Positions 1-13,249 of a stretch of DNA of 64,000 nucleotides are shown one piece after another. The position numbers were made by a program, and so were the translations under genes. The notes beneath the pieces are model-generated. The model was not told the DNA's origin and did not search any database. It worked only from the letters and a program-made list of their open reading frames with translations. Numbering within the stretch: position 1 is the stretch's first letter; every line of letters begins with the position of its first letter. Origin of the DNA: Archivesica marissinica (Eukaryota; Mollusca; Bivalvia; Venerida; Vesicomyidae); contig CM026401.1 in the NCBI GenBank assembly GCA_014843695.1, positions 25,295,376 to 25,359,375 of the forward strand, given 5' to 3'.

Positions 1-2322
1 GATAAAATACGATATAAATCAGAGTTTGTCTATGCCAGAAAGTATTTTGACAGGGAAGTCCAACAGGCAAAGCGTTACTATTGGTATTCACTTCAGAGTA
101 ATTTGTTAAATGAATGTAATGTTAATCAAGATAGATTTTGGAAATCCATTGGCAAGATTGGTGTAGGCTATAGTAAGAGTAATAGAATTCCAATGGAAGT
201 TGTTCTTAATGATGGTTCAACCTCTTCAAGGTTAGACACTGTCTTAAATAAATGGAAATCTGATTTTAATTTCTTATTCAATAATACATATACTAATGAC
301 ACAGAAACCCATGTGTTAGATTTTGCCCAAGGTAATAATCAACTACCTTTTAATGATGAAATCACTGTATTAGAGGTTAAGAAAGCTATTGATAAAGCTA
401 AGCGTGGTAAAGCTAATGGAGTTGATGATATACCTTCGGAGGCTCTAAAAAATGATACTTCTGTCTTGTTTTTGCATGCATTGTTTAACATATGTTTTAA
501 TAACGGTACAATTCCATCTATATGGGGGAAATGTATTATCAATCCAATTCCAAAATCGTCTAAATCTGATCCCAGAGATCCTTTGTCTTATAGGGGAATT
601 GCTTTAGCTTCTTCAATGTATAAAGTATACTGTAGCATTTTGAACGAACGTCTTAGTGCATAGACAGAATCGAATGGGAAAATTACGGATGAGCAAAATG
701 GTTTTCGCAAAAAACGCAATACCTTAGACCATGTTTCTTCATTGACTAGTATCATTGAAACTAGGAAAAAACGTAAACTTGCCACATTTTCCACTTTTAT
801 TGATTTTCGTAAAGCGTACGATTACATTAACCGGGATAAATTATGGAAAAGACTTGTTGATAATGGCATTACTTGTAAAATGTTCGTGGCAATTAAATCA
901 CTTTACTCATCCGTGTCATCTTGTGTAAGGATAAATCAATTTAACACAGATTGGTTTGATGTTAATTGCGGTTTACGCCAGGGATGTATTCTTTCTCCAT
1001 TGCTATTTAATCTGTATATAAATGACTTAGCTTTGTATCTGAAATCTCTTGGAGTAGGTGTCGCCTACGGTGATGATACCATTTGTTTATTATTATATGC
1101 AGATGACATTGTACTTTTAGCTGAAAACCCAAATGACCTGCAGGTATTATTAAGTGCTTTGAAAGACTGGTGCAATTTAAATGACATGTGTATTAATAGT
1201 GACAAAAGTAAAATAGTTTATTTTCGCCAGGAATCTACTCCGGTAACAAATATTTCGTTTACATGTGGAGCTGTCGAGCTACAAATAGTTGATAGATATT
1301 TATATCTTGGTATTGTGTTGCATGAACATCTAGATTATAATATAACTGCTAAAATGGTTGCTCAGAGTGCTAGTCGCGCGCTCGGTCTTCTTATAGCTAA
1401 ATGTAAATCCGCTGGTGGCATTCCATATAATGTATTTACCAAACTATACGACTCCATTGTTTGGCCAGTTATTGATTACGGTGCAGCAATTTGGGGATAC
1501 AAGCACTACTCTTGCATCAATGCTGTTCAAAATCGTGCCATGCGGTTCTTTCTAGGAGTTGGCAAATACACTCCAAACGCAGCCGTTGCCGGTGAAATGG
1601 CTTGGTTACCGCCATATGTTCGTCAGTTAAAATCTATTGCCCGTCTTTGGTCTCGTATATCTCATATGAATTCGAACAGAATCAATCGAGGAACGGCAGT
1701 CTGGGCAAACTCCTTAGCAAACATGAAATGTCGCAATTGGTTTTATAATGTTCGAAAAACACTTACCGAAGTTGAATTATACCAATATTGTAGTCTGGAT
1801 AATGTCATACCTAAACATACTATTGTTTCGAAGGTTGAAAATGTATTTATGTCTAAATATAAACTGGAATGGCTTCAGTCGATCAGTAGACCAGATAGTA
1901 CTTCAGGGAGAGGTAGGAATAAGCTAAGGACTTACTGTACATTTAAACAACACTATTTAACTGAAAACTATTGTAAACTTATTATGTCTAGATCGCATCG
2001 GGCTGCATTTAGTAAATTTAGATGTGGCGTAGCACCTATAAGGCTTGAAACTGGCAGATACGAAAACTTACCAGTAGAAGACAGAACATGTACATTCTGT
2101 AACACAATTGAAGATGAGTCACATGTTATCCTTGAATGTAACCTTTATGATGATTTAAGAAACATATTATTTGATAAAGCTCAACTTATACAACCTGGTT
2201 TTGTTAATATGTCTAGTCAAGAACAACTTAAGTTCATATTCACAAATGCACCCATTATTAGATTAGCTGCCAAAACCTGTTTTAGTATTTTACATCGACG
2301 TACCTCTTATCTATGTAAATAA
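1..2322 (+). pseudogene. LINE ORF2 reverse transcriptase, 5'-truncated by window edge, one in-frame stop
   Basis: The frame is open from base 1. It encodes the region before the RT, is stopped by TAG at 661-663, and resumes in the same phase to TAA at 2322. Visible RT motifs are GFRKKRNT (about 706-726), FIDFRKAYD with its catalytic Asp at 802-804, LRQGCILSPLLFN (about 970-1010) and the YADD active site at 1096-1107. The C-terminal part carries a C-x2-C-x7-H-x4-C knuckle (Cys codons 2089 and 2098, His 2122, Cys 2137), usual in LINE ORF2 proteins for RNA binding. The single stop in an otherwise clean frame suggests recent inactivation, a polymorphism or an assembly error. The enzyme would prime reverse transcription on nicked chromosomal DNA. 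Confidence 0.88.
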
Positions 2323-2850
2323 TGTCTATTGAGTGTTTTATATGTCGTCTTCACATTTTATTACAACTGAAAAGCATATGCTAATTAGGCTAATCCCAAT
2401 CTAATTGGAATTGGTATTTGATTTTTTAAAACATTTTTTAGTTTGCGCAGTAGTGCTTATTTTGCGTTCAGTATTTTTCATTCCATTACATCTTAATAAG
2501 ATTTTAAATTTCAATTAGCGACTGCTTTTCAGCTTTATCTCACACATGTAGTTATCACATGTACATGTATATACTATAGTAGTGCAATATGTTATAGATG
2601 AATGATGTATATATGCATAGTCTCTTGTAACTCTGAATTGAGTGGCAATGTACTTTTTAATATGTAAAGTATATTCTATGTTTGTTATATGCTGTACATT
2701 GATGAGACTGAAATAAAGAATAAAATATAATATACATTTTGTATTGTACAGAGGATAACCTATTCATATTCACGGCTTAGTAAATTGGTCCGATCGTAAG
2801 ATAGTCGAAAATAGCGGGTCCACCTCCGCTAATATCTATCTATCTATCTA
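1..2850 (+). mobile_element. Non-LTR retrotransposon (LINE), 3' portion
   Basis: The 3' part of a LINE running in from the left edge. It contains an endonuclease-to-RT linker, a complete reverse transcriptase domain, a C-terminal region ending in a CCHC-type zinc knuckle, and an AT-rich 3' tail. Two overlapping AATAAA signals lie at 2712-2724. A short GC-rich hairpin (AGCGG/CCGCT, about 2813-2830) followed by an ATCT tetranucleotide run (about 2832-2849) may mark the true 3' terminus, since several LINE clades end in short tandem repeats. The clade is uncertain; the RT and the C-terminal knuckle resemble the Jockey/CR1 group. The endonuclease domain and 5' end are outside the window. No target-site duplication could be identified. 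Confidence 0.85.
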
Positions 2851-3216
2851 CAAGACAAATTATGCATGGTACATTATTTTCTATATTTGAAAGTAACACA
2901 AATTATACCTGCATCTGAATTAATCGGATTTATTTGAACACAAAATGATATATGATTATATAAATGAATAGGCTGAAAACAATGAATACAGACAGACAGA
3001 TAGACCACTTTATTTCAAAACCATTAAGCTAAAAGCGCATGAAGTCATACATATGCATAATACAAGAGAGTGCACAGTGAAACACAATATATAATGCATT
3101 GTATGAAACACGGAGAAGGCCCAGTATTTGACATCCAAGAGCAGTTGATTTTTAAGAATTTCTTGACTGAAGCTTTATTTCCTCCTCTCTTGAAGACAAC
3201 AACGCATTACGAGACA
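2325..3216. other. LINE 3' tail and unannotated non-coding DNA
   Basis: AT-rich sequence with no convincing ORF. It holds the LINE 3' untranslated region with AATAAA signals at 2712-2724, an ATCT run near 2832-2849 and a short CAGA run near 2990-3002. Nothing else is recognised up to the start of the minisatellite. Confidence 0.6.
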
Positions 3217-4626
3217 GTTTAACATCAATATATCAGCCGTACGTCCGCTCAACATCTATACCATGGAAGTGTGTGCAGTGACTCGTCAATATATCAGCTG
3301 TACTTCCGCTCAATATATCAGCCGTACGTCCGCTCAATATCTATACCATGGAAGTGTGTGCAGTGACTGGGTATAAACGTCAATATATCAGCTGTACTTC
3401 CGCTCAATATATCAGCTGTACTTCCGGTCAACATCTATACCATGGAAGTGTGTGCAGTGACTGGGTATAAACGTCAATATATCAGCTGTACTTCCGGTCA
3501 ATATATCAGCTGTACTTCCGCTCAATATCTATACCATGGAAGTGTGTGCAGTGACTGGGTATAAACGTCAATATATCAGCTGTACTTCCGCTCAATATAT
3601 CAGCTGTACTTCCGCTCAATATATCAGCTGTACTTCCGCTCAATATCTATACTATGGAAGTGTGTGCAGTGACTCGGGTATAAACGTCAATATATCAGCT
3701 GTACTTCCGGTCAACATCTATACCATGGAAGTGTGTGCAGTGACTGGGTATAAACGTCAATATATCAGCTGTACTTCCGGTCAATATATCAGCTGTACTT
3801 CCGCTCAATATCTATACCATGGAAGTGTGTGCAGTGACTGGGTATAAACGTCAATATATCAGCTGTACTTCCGCTCAATATATCAGCTGTACTTCCGCTC
3901 AATATATCAGCTGTACTTCCGCTCAATATCTATACTATGGAAGTGTGTGCAGTGACTCGGGTATAAACGTCAATATATCAGCTGTACTTCCGGTCAACAT
4001 CTATACTATGGAGGTGTGTGCAGTGACTCGGGTATAAACGTCAATATATCAGCTGTACTTCCGGTCAACATCTATACCATGGAAGTGTGTGCAGTGACTG
4101 GGTATAAACGTCAATATATCAGCTGTACTTCCGGTCAATATATCAGCTGTACTTCCGCTCAATATCTATACCATGGAAGTGTGTGCAGTGACTCGGGTAT
4201 AAACGTCAATATATCAGCTGTACTTCCGCTCAATATCTATAACATGGAAGTGTGTGCAGTGACTCGGGCATAAACGTCAATATATCAGCCGTACTTCCGC
4301 TCAATATCTATACTATGGAAGTGTGTGCAGTGACTCAGGTATAAACGTCAATATATCAGCTGTACTTCCGCTCAATATCTATACTATGGAAGTGTGTGCA
4401 GTGACTCGGGCATAAACGTCAATATATCAGCCGTACTTCCGCTCAATATCTATACTATGGAAGTGTGTGCAGTGACTCAGGTATAAACGTCAATATATCA
4501 GCCGTACTTCCGCTCAATATCTATACCATGGAAGTGTGTGCAGTGACTCGGGAATAAACGTCAATATATCAGCTCTACTTCCGCTCAATATCTATACTAT
4601 GGAAGTGTGTGCAGTGACTCGGGTAT
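3217..4626. repeat. Minisatellite, 71-bp unit with nested 24-bp subunit
   Basis: About 18 copies of a unit that pairs an ATATATCAGCTGTACTTCCG block with an ATGGAAGTGTGTGCAGTGAC block. In the right half the spacing between successive GTGTGTGCAG motifs is 71 bp (4250, 4321, 4392). In the left half the first block is itself repeated one to three times in steps of 24 bp, so units grow by 24. Short ORFs across this array are by-products of the repeat. Confidence 0.93.
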
Positions 4627-5204
4627 CATATATGAATTGTGTCTCCTGAACAGGGTATGCAATAATAGATATATAAATGTGGGTTGTAGGCCTACAGTGG
4701 TGTAAAACACCAGGTGTTGCCCCCCTCCACCACTGGTGATCAACGTTATTGTAATGTAGTAATACTAGGTGCGGAGCAATGTGCTGAGTTCACACTCCAC
4801 ACATGTTCAACCACATGAGCATGAACTAGTATCCACAAGCCAACAGTCTCCTTGTAGCTCTATCGTAGGACCCCCCTGTATAATGCTTTAAAACATTATA
4901 GAGTGGAGATGTTAGGATAGAGGTACAAGCCACCAAAAGCCTTGTATACACCTCTATCCTAGGACTGTTAATATATATATATATAATGAACTACAAAAAC
5001 ATCATATACTATAACACATATAACACATATAACACATATAACACATATAACACATATAACACATACTTACATCCTATCAATGGCGACATAGAGCATGAGT
5101 TTATAATAACATTGTTTCAAGAAATCGGCAATACCAGTTCTAAATGATTTTACGTTCAGGTGCAATGCTCATACATGTATGTAGTCGCATAGAATTAAAG
5201 AAAC
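4627..5204. other. Non-coding, hairpin-rich stretch with microsatellites
   Basis: No coding potential seen. It contains a strong inverted repeat at 4913-4961 (listed separately), a weaker hairpin around 4880-4900 (ATAATG/CATTAT), an AT dinucleotide run near 4972-4985, and six copies of the 9-mer ATAACACAT at about 5011-5064. Confidence 0.6.
4913..4961. repeat. Perfect 12-bp inverted repeat (hairpin)
   Basis: TAGGATAGAGGT at 4913-4924 is the exact reverse complement of ACCTCTATCCTA at 4950-4961. Five more pairs, ACAAG (4925-4929) with CTTGT (4941-4945), extend the stem past a four-base bulge, leaving an 11-base loop. A related motif (CTCTATCGTAGGAC) occurs near 4858-4871. It may be part of a MITE or an old foldback element; no flanking target-site duplication was identified. 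Confidence 0.7.
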
Positions 5205-5410
5205 ATTACAGTGGCTTGTTTGTTAAGGCATCTTTTACGGAGTGGGGGGTCGACGGTTCGAACAACGTCAGGTGTTCATTCTGATATGGCCGTTTCATGG
5301 GTCGCCAGCTAGTTAAATAAATAATGGCTTTCAGTCTGCGACTGGCCTTTAATGATAGGATTCTGGAAGTACTGGCGTTCATACGAGATATATCATAATA
5401 AACAAGCACT
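5205..5410 (+). mobile_element. Candidate tRNA-derived SINE
   Basis: A Pol III type box A-like stretch (TGGCTTGTTTG, 5212-5222) is followed 33 bases later by a box B match (GGTTCGAAC, 5255-5263), the layout of a tRNA-derived SINE head. About 150 bp of non-tRNA sequence follows. The ends and family are not determined, and a degraded tRNA pseudogene is the alternative. Confidence 0.35.
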
Positions 5411-6460
5411 TTACTTTTACTTATATAAACAATATAACTATTACACTATTATACAACTATTGTGTTGGTATATTATTTCTTCAACCGAAGCCAATGAAAT
5501 GTCGGTATGTTATAAACGTTACGATTTCTGAGAAGTAAGATCAAATTCCTGGAATATTTGTCCTCAGTAACGAATAAATAATAAACCAATTGTTGGAAAT
5601 AATGGTCGTAGCTGTGAGCTCCTACGGATGTTACATTCACTATGCAAGCCAGTCAACTATTAATTAAACTAGTGTTTAATGTTAGGAAATCAAAAGCATT
5701 AAAAGTACACTCATTATTAACTTTATTTTTGATATTATATAATTCAGAAATTCTAAAGAAATATCAATTTGTATTTCCATGTCCCTTGTAACCCAGTGCT
5801 ATACAACTCCTATTCACTGTTGTAGAGCTCTGTACTGTAGTAGCATAACACAATAGAAGGGTATTGACAAATACATACATCGTCCATGTACATACAAATA
5901 TATCACGTACAAATGTTAAATATAGCCACATGCGATGTTCTTACTAACTGATGATAATATTGAATTCATTAATTTGTACAATGTGAAGGAGAATGGACGT
6001 TATGTATTTCAATCTAACTTTATTACCATGGCACTATAATTTCTGCAATATTTTCTCTATGAACAATTCAATGAAATCAATTTAATTTATTTCATTTGGC
6101 CAAATACCTGCTACACCAATAACAAATAATGTATATTCCAGTTTGCATAGTATATGTATTTTAGCTTTGTAATCACATTCACATACACTATATAATGTAC
6201 AAGAACAGTAGTTGGATTAGAAGTTTGTACTACAGCTATGTAAATCCTCTCCCAGAATATATGTATTTTGATAAATACAAGAATGCCTTAAGTGTTTCAC
6301 GTTAACAATTCTATATATTTGAACGTATTTTGTGGTGAATAATAATAGCACTGTTAAACCCGACTGTAATGGTGGCACTTAAATACTTTTACTTTCTTTA
6401 ATTTATTTTAGTTCGATTGCGAAACAAGTTCTTACAACTTATATTAATCACTCTCGAGAC
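5411..6460. other. Unannotated AT-rich non-coding DNA
   Basis: No gene, repeat array or structural RNA could be supported in this stretch. Confidence 0.5.
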
Positions 6461-6479
6461 CTCATTCCTGGTGGAATCC

Positions 6480-6575
6480 ATCGCCACGAGACAGAAGAGG
6501 CACATGTAATTTAAATGCCTTGCCTAAGGGCACAAACGTAACGGCTCCAACGGGGCTCGAACTCCATACAAACGA
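6480..6575 (-). mobile_element. Candidate SINE fragment, minus strand
   Basis: On the minus strand the sequence reads a box B-like GTTCGAGCC (complement of about 6555-6563), followed by a GCCCTTAGGCAAGGC stretch. I recognise this combination from dispersed tRNA-related repeats in fish and invertebrates. No box A was identified, so this is a fragment at best. Confidence 0.3.
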
Positions 6576-6610
6576 ACTTAAATACAAAGTGGACCACACA
6601 GTGAACAGAT

Positions 6611-6774
6611 ATAGCAGGAACAGCAGTTATGTTTCCATATCACATTTACATATAACAGGAACAGCAGTTATGTTTCCATATCACATTTACATATAACAGG
6701 AACAGCAGTTATGTTTCCATATCACATTTACATATAACAGGAACAGCAGTTATGTTTCCATATCACATTTACAT
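6611..6774. repeat. Tandem repeat, four copies of a 41-bp unit
   Basis: The motif GGAACAGCAGTTATGTTTCC recurs every 41 bp (6617, 6658 and on). There are four near-identical copies, so the expansion is recent. Confidence 0.92.
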
Positions 6775-7245
6775 AGATATAAAGTATAATATGAGGCATC
6801 CATATTACAAAAAGTAGAATATTAAATAGCAGGTTATATAATTATAACATTGTGCGATGTATTTACAACATTAATTGTTAATAGAGCACTAAACTAAGCT
6901 ATCGTAACAACTGTAAAGTAGTTTGAATTCCCAAGAATGCTGTTGTAAGAAGTAAGCAATAGCTTACACATATCCAATCGTTTTAGAAGTTTAGAAGCTA
7001 TTTAATAATAAATTGGTAGCATTAATTTCATTGCACTTGAATGCATAACAATAATTATGGAACTTCAATTAACATGATAGTGTATTTAATACATGTAATA
7101 GTCAAAAGAATTTACTTTGGATACTTTTATATTTAAGTTTTTCTTCTTAATATAATTATGGTTTTAATAAATATATAACTTTACATTCCCTGAACAACAT
7201 CAAATGCAGAGATCTCGATAGAATAACGAGATCATACTCGGAATA

Positions 7246-7295
7246 GTGCGACGACACACAGACAACTTTAGTGAGACGACACACAGACAACTTTA
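7246..7295. repeat. Direct tandem duplication of 25 bp
   Basis: Copies at 7246-7270 and 7271-7295 share ACGACACACAGACAACTTTA. The surrounding 6775-8200 shows no supported gene. Confidence 0.85.
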
Positions 7296-8238
7296 GTGCG
7301 AGTGTATGCGATAAATAAACGCCTCACTTCAGGGAACAGTTTCGAGGACTACGATAAATAAACGTTTAAAACCCAGTTCATGATAACCTACATACTTACT
7401 TGAAGGACGCTAGGTTAGTTTATAATGGGTATATGTTTTACAGTAATCAGTAAATACCTTAATTAAATATTAATTGTCTTTTATATTTACATATACACAT
7501 AAATAGGTGTGTTTTATATTTCAAACAGCGTAAATAATATTCAGTTTAATATTGCTTTATTGCATTATATCCACGTAGACATCAATTGCAATATTGAGAC
7601 ATATAAGTAAATAGCAAATTGATCAGCCCAAACGTTCTGCTAACATTATTCTGACGTCCCAAGTGAAGCTAAGAACCCCTCTGTCTGACAATAGTCAACT
7701 ATTCTTTTAGCAAATGTCAAGTCCAATGCACTTAATATGTATCAATCCTGTATCAAAGCATTACAAATATATGGATATCTTTCTCCGCTATAAGCAAACA
7801 AATCTAAAGCAGAAACTAAACAACTTTCATTACCTTTTCTATGTCGTAATATTCCAAAAGCGAAGTAAATCTCTCAAACCTCCGATATTACAGGATATAC
7901 TGATGCTATGCAGATACACGCACTTGAAACTTTATCGAATCCATTTGCAAGATTTCCTCCGAAATGTTCATTTGGCTATATCTCTTCGGCTTGTATTGAT
8001 ACACTTTTCCAATAAAACGGATTGGGCCCTGCACTCCGAAAGGTCCTTCAATACTGACGATTACTTATTGGATAAAATTCCAATAACTTTAAAGCTGCTG
8101 TTTGGAATATAGTAGATACCGAGAAATGTGAAGACATTTCTTATATGAAGTGATTCATAGTCGTCTATACATTGTAATACAATTAGTCGCGTGTTGTATT
8201 ATTGCCTTTGTTTTCACATATAATGGCCAGTGGCCAGT

Positions 8239-8300
8239 GGCCAGTGGTTAATACGTTGGACTGCGAAGTCAAGGCTCGCAGGTTCGATCATTCGTTTGAA
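8239..8300 (+). mobile_element. Candidate tRNA-derived SINE head
   Basis: A box A-like TGGCCAGTGGTT (about 8239-8250) and a box B GGTTCGATC (8281-8289) flank a possible anticodon stem, so the block looks tRNA-derived. It is preceded by three copies of GGCCAGT (about 8225-8245), a small expansion inside box A. The 13-bp satellite starts about 170 bp downstream. Confidence 0.45.
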
Positions 8301-10019
8301 CAGTCTATGTTTCTGGAATTGGGGCGTGTGCGTATCTTGCACTATCCCCAAAAACAAAAAATGACTAATATACTTCTGGATGCGTCGTCCCTAGTGAGCA
8401 ACAGTAAATGTAACAAATATGAATTGTATATATATATATATGTATGTAATAGGTGATATGTGATATGTGTATGTGATATTTGTATGTGTATGTGATATGA
8501 GATATGTGTATGTGATATGTGTATGTAATATGTGTATGCGATATATGTATGCGAAATATGTATGCGATATATGTATGCGATATATGTATGTAATATGTGT
8601 ATGCGATATATGTATGCGATATATGTATGCGATATATGTATGTAATATGTGTATGCGATATATGTATGCGATATATGTATGTAATATGTGTATGCGATAT
8701 ATGTATGTAATATGTGTATGCGATATATGTATGCGATATATGTATGCGATATATGTATGCGATATATGTATGTAATATGTGTATGCGATATATGTATGCG
8801 ATATATGTATGTGATATATGTATGTAATATGTGTATGCGATATATGTATGCGATATATGTATGCGATATATGTATGTAATATGTGTATGCGATATATGTA
8901 TGCGATATATGTATGCGATATATGTATGCGATATATGTATGTAATATGTGTATGCGATATATGTATGCGATATATGTATGTAATATGTGTATGCGATATA
9001 TGTATGTAATATGTGTATGCGATATATGTATGCGATATATGTATGTAATATGTGTATGCGATATATGTATGCGATATATGTATGTAATATGTGCATGCGA
9101 TATATGTATGCGATATATGTATGCGATATATGTATGTAATATGTGTATGCGATATATGTATGCGATATATGTATGTAATATGTGTATGCGATATATGTAT
9201 GCGATATATGTATGTAATATGTGTATGTGATATATGTATGCGATATATGTATGTAATATGTGTATGCGATATATGTATGTAATATGTGTATGCGATATAT
9301 GTATGTAATATGTGTATGTGATATATGTATGTAATATGTGTATGTGATATATGTATGTAATATGTGTATGCGATATATGTATGTAATATGTGTATGCGAT
9401 ATATGTATGTAATATGTGTATGCGATATATGTATGTAATATGTGTATGTGATATATGTATGTAATATGTGTATGTGATATATGTATGCGATATATGTATG
9501 TAATATATGTATGTAATATGTGTATGTGATATATGTATTTAATATGTGTATGTGATATATGTATGCGATATATGTATCTAATATGTGTATGCGATATATG
9601 TATGCGATATATGTATGTAATATGTGTATGTGATATATGTATGCGATATATGTATGCGATATATGTATGTAATATGTGTATGCGATATATGTATGCGATA
9701 TATGTATGTAATATGTGTATGCGATATATGTATGTAATATGTGTATGCGATATATGTATGCGATATATGTATGCAATATGTGTATGCGATATATGTATGT
9801 AATATGTGTATTCGATATATGTATGTACTATGTGTATGCGATATATGTATGCGATATATGTATGTAATATGTGTATGCGATATATGTATGCGATATATGT
9901 ATGTAATATGTGTATGCGATATATGTATGCGATATATGTATGTAATATGTGTATGCGATACGTGTATGCGATATATGTATGTAATATGTGTATGTGATAT
10001 ATGTATGCGATATATGTAT

Positions 10020-11560
10020 GTAATATGTGTATGCGATATGTGTATGTAATATGTGTATGCGATATATGTATGCGATATATGTATGTAATATGTGTATGCG
10101 ATATGTGTATGTAATATGTGTATGCGATATATGTATGTAATCTGTTTATGTAATATGTGTATGTAATATGTGTATGCGATATGTGTATGTAATATGTGTA
10201 TGCGATATATGTATGCGATATATGTATGTAATATGTGTATTCGATATATGTATGTACTATGTGTATGTGATATGTGTATGTAATATGTGTATGCGATATA
10301 TGTATGCGATATATGTATGTAATATGTGTATGCGATATATGTATGTAATCTGTTTATGTAATATGTGTATGCGATATATGTATGCGATATATGTATGTAA
10401 TATGTGTATTCGATATATGTATGTACTATGTGTATGTGATATGTGTATGCGATATATGTATGCAATATGTGTATGTCATATGTGTATGTAATATGTGTAT
10501 GCGATATATGTATGTAATATGTGTATGCGATATGTGTATGTAATATGTGTATGTAATATGTGTATGCGATTATGTATGTAATATGTGTATGCGATATATG
10601 TATGTAATATGTGTATGCGATATGTGTATGCGATATATGTATGTAATATGTGTATGCGATATGTGTATGCGATATATGTATGTAATATGTGTATGTAATA
10701 TGTGTATGCAATATGTGTATGCGATATATGTATGTAATATGTGTATGCGATATATGTATGCGATATATGTATGTAATATGTGTATGTAATATGTGTATGC
10801 GATATATGTATGCGATATATGTATGTAATATGTGTATGTAATATGTGTATGTAATATGTGTATGTAATATATGTATGTAATGTGTGTATGCGATATGTGT
10901 ATGTGATATGTGTATGTAATATGTGTATGTAATATGTGCATGTAATATGTGTATGTAATATATGTATGTAATATGTGTATGCGATATGTGTATGCGATAT
11001 ATGTATGTAATATGTTTATGCGATATATGTATGTGATATGTGTATGTAATATGTGTATGTAATATGTGTATGTAATATGTGTATGTAATATATGTATGTA
11101 ATATGTGTATGCGATATGTGTATGCGATATATGTATGTAATATGTGTATGCGATATATGTATGCGATATATGTATGCGATATATGTATGTAATATGTTTA
11201 TGTAATATGTGTATGTAATATGTGTATGCGATATATGTATGTAATCTGTTTATGTAATATGTGTATGTAATATGTGTATGCGATATGTGTATGTAATATG
11301 TGTATGCGATATATGTATGCGATATATGTATGTAATATGTATATGCGACATATGTATGCGATATATGTATGTAATATGTGTATGCGATATATGTATGCGA
11401 TATATGTATGTAATATGTGTATGCGATATATGTATGCGATATATGTATGCGATATATGTATGTAATATGTGTATGCGATATATGTATGCGATATATGTAT
11501 GCGATATATGTATGTAATATGTGTATGCGATATATGTATGCGATATATGTATGTAATATG
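10020..11560. repeat. Higher-order duplication within 13-bp satellite, copy A
   Basis: Rare unit variants (GTAATCTGTTTATG, the shortened GCGATTATG near 10567, TATATGCGACATATG near 11341) recur in the same order in copy B at an offset of 3231 bp, becoming 3244 bp (one more 13-mer) towards the right end. Boundaries are approximate. Confidence 0.8.
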
Positions 11561-13249
11561 TGTATGCGATATATGTATGTAATATGTGTATGCGATATAT
11601 GTATGCGATATATGTATGTAATATGTGTATGCGATATATGTATGCGATATATGTATGCGATATATGTATGTAATATGTGTATGCGATATATGTATGCGAT
11701 ATATGTATGCGATATATGTATGTAATATGTGTATGCGATATATGTATGCATATTGTATGCGATATATGTATGCGATATATGTATGTAATATGTGTATGCG
11801 ATATATGTATGCGATATATGTATGTAATATGTGTATGCGATATATGTATGTAATATGTGTATGCGATATATGTATGCGATATATGTATGCGATATATGTA
11901 TGCGATATATGTATGTAATATGTGTATGCGATATATGTATGCGATATATGTATGTAATATGTGTATGCGATATATGTATGTAATATGTGTATGCGATATA
12001 TGTATGCGATATATGTATGTAATATGTGTATGCGATATATGTATGCGATATATGTATGTAATATGTGTATGCGATATATGTATGCGATATATGTATGTAA
12101 TATGTGTATGCGATATATGTATGTAATATGTGTATGCGATATATGTATGTAATATGTGTATGTGATATATGTATGTGATATATGTATGTAATATGTGTAT
12201 GCGATATATGTATGTAATATGTGTATGCGATATATGTATGCGATATATGTATGCGATATATGTATGTAATATGTGTATGCGATATATGTATGCGATATAT
12301 GTATGTAATATGTGTATGCGATATATGTATGCGATATATGTATGCGATATATGTATGTAATATGTGTATGCGATATATGTATGCGATATATGTATGCGAT
12401 ATATGTATGCGATATATGTATGTAATATGTGTATGCGATATATGTATGCGATATATGTATGCGATATATGTATGTAATATGTGTATGCGATATATGTATG
12501 CGATATATGTATGCGATATATGTATGCGATATATGTATGTAATATGTGTATGCGATATATGTATGCGATATATGTATGTAATATGTGTATGCGATATATG
12601 TATGTAATATGTGTATGCGATATATGTATGCGATATATGTATGTGATATATGTATGTAATATGTGTATGCGATATATGTATGTAATATGTGTATGCGATA
12701 TATGTATGCGATATATGTATGTAATATGTGTATGCGATATATGTATGTAATATGTGTATGTGATATATGTATGCGATATATGTATGTAATATGTGTATGC
12801 GATATATGTATGTATATGTGTATGCGATATATGTATGCGATATATGTATGTAATATGTGTATGCGATATATGTATGTAATATGTGTATGTGATATTGTAT
12901 GCGATATATGTATGCGATATATGTATGTAATATGTGTATGCGATATATGTATGTAATATGTGTATGCGATATATGTATGCGATATATGTATGTAATATGT
13001 GTATGCGATATATGTATGCGATATATGTATGCGATATATGTATGTAATATGTGTATGCGATATATGTATGTAATATGTGTATGCGATATATGTATGTAAT
13101 ATGTGTATGCGATATATGTATGCGATATATGTATGTAATATGTGTATGCGATATATGTATGCGATATATGTATGTAATATGTGTATGCGATAGTGTATGC
13201 GATATATGTATGTAATATGTGTATGTGATATATGTATGCGATATATGTA

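Noticed and set aside
3536..4273. Three overlapping ORFs in the 71-bp minisatellite
   Set aside because: They only translate the repeat and shift frame from unit to unit.
5206..5409. 67-codon minus-strand ORF over the SINE candidate
   Set aside because: Antisense to a probable Pol III derived repeat; no domain.
7714..8112. 132-codon ORF between SINE-like fragments
   Set aside because: No recognisable domain, no promoter or neighbour support, and ordinary length for AT-rich non-coding DNA.
8202..8456. 84-codon ORF over the SINE-like head
   Set aside because: It covers the Pol III box region and runs into the microsatellite; no protein features.
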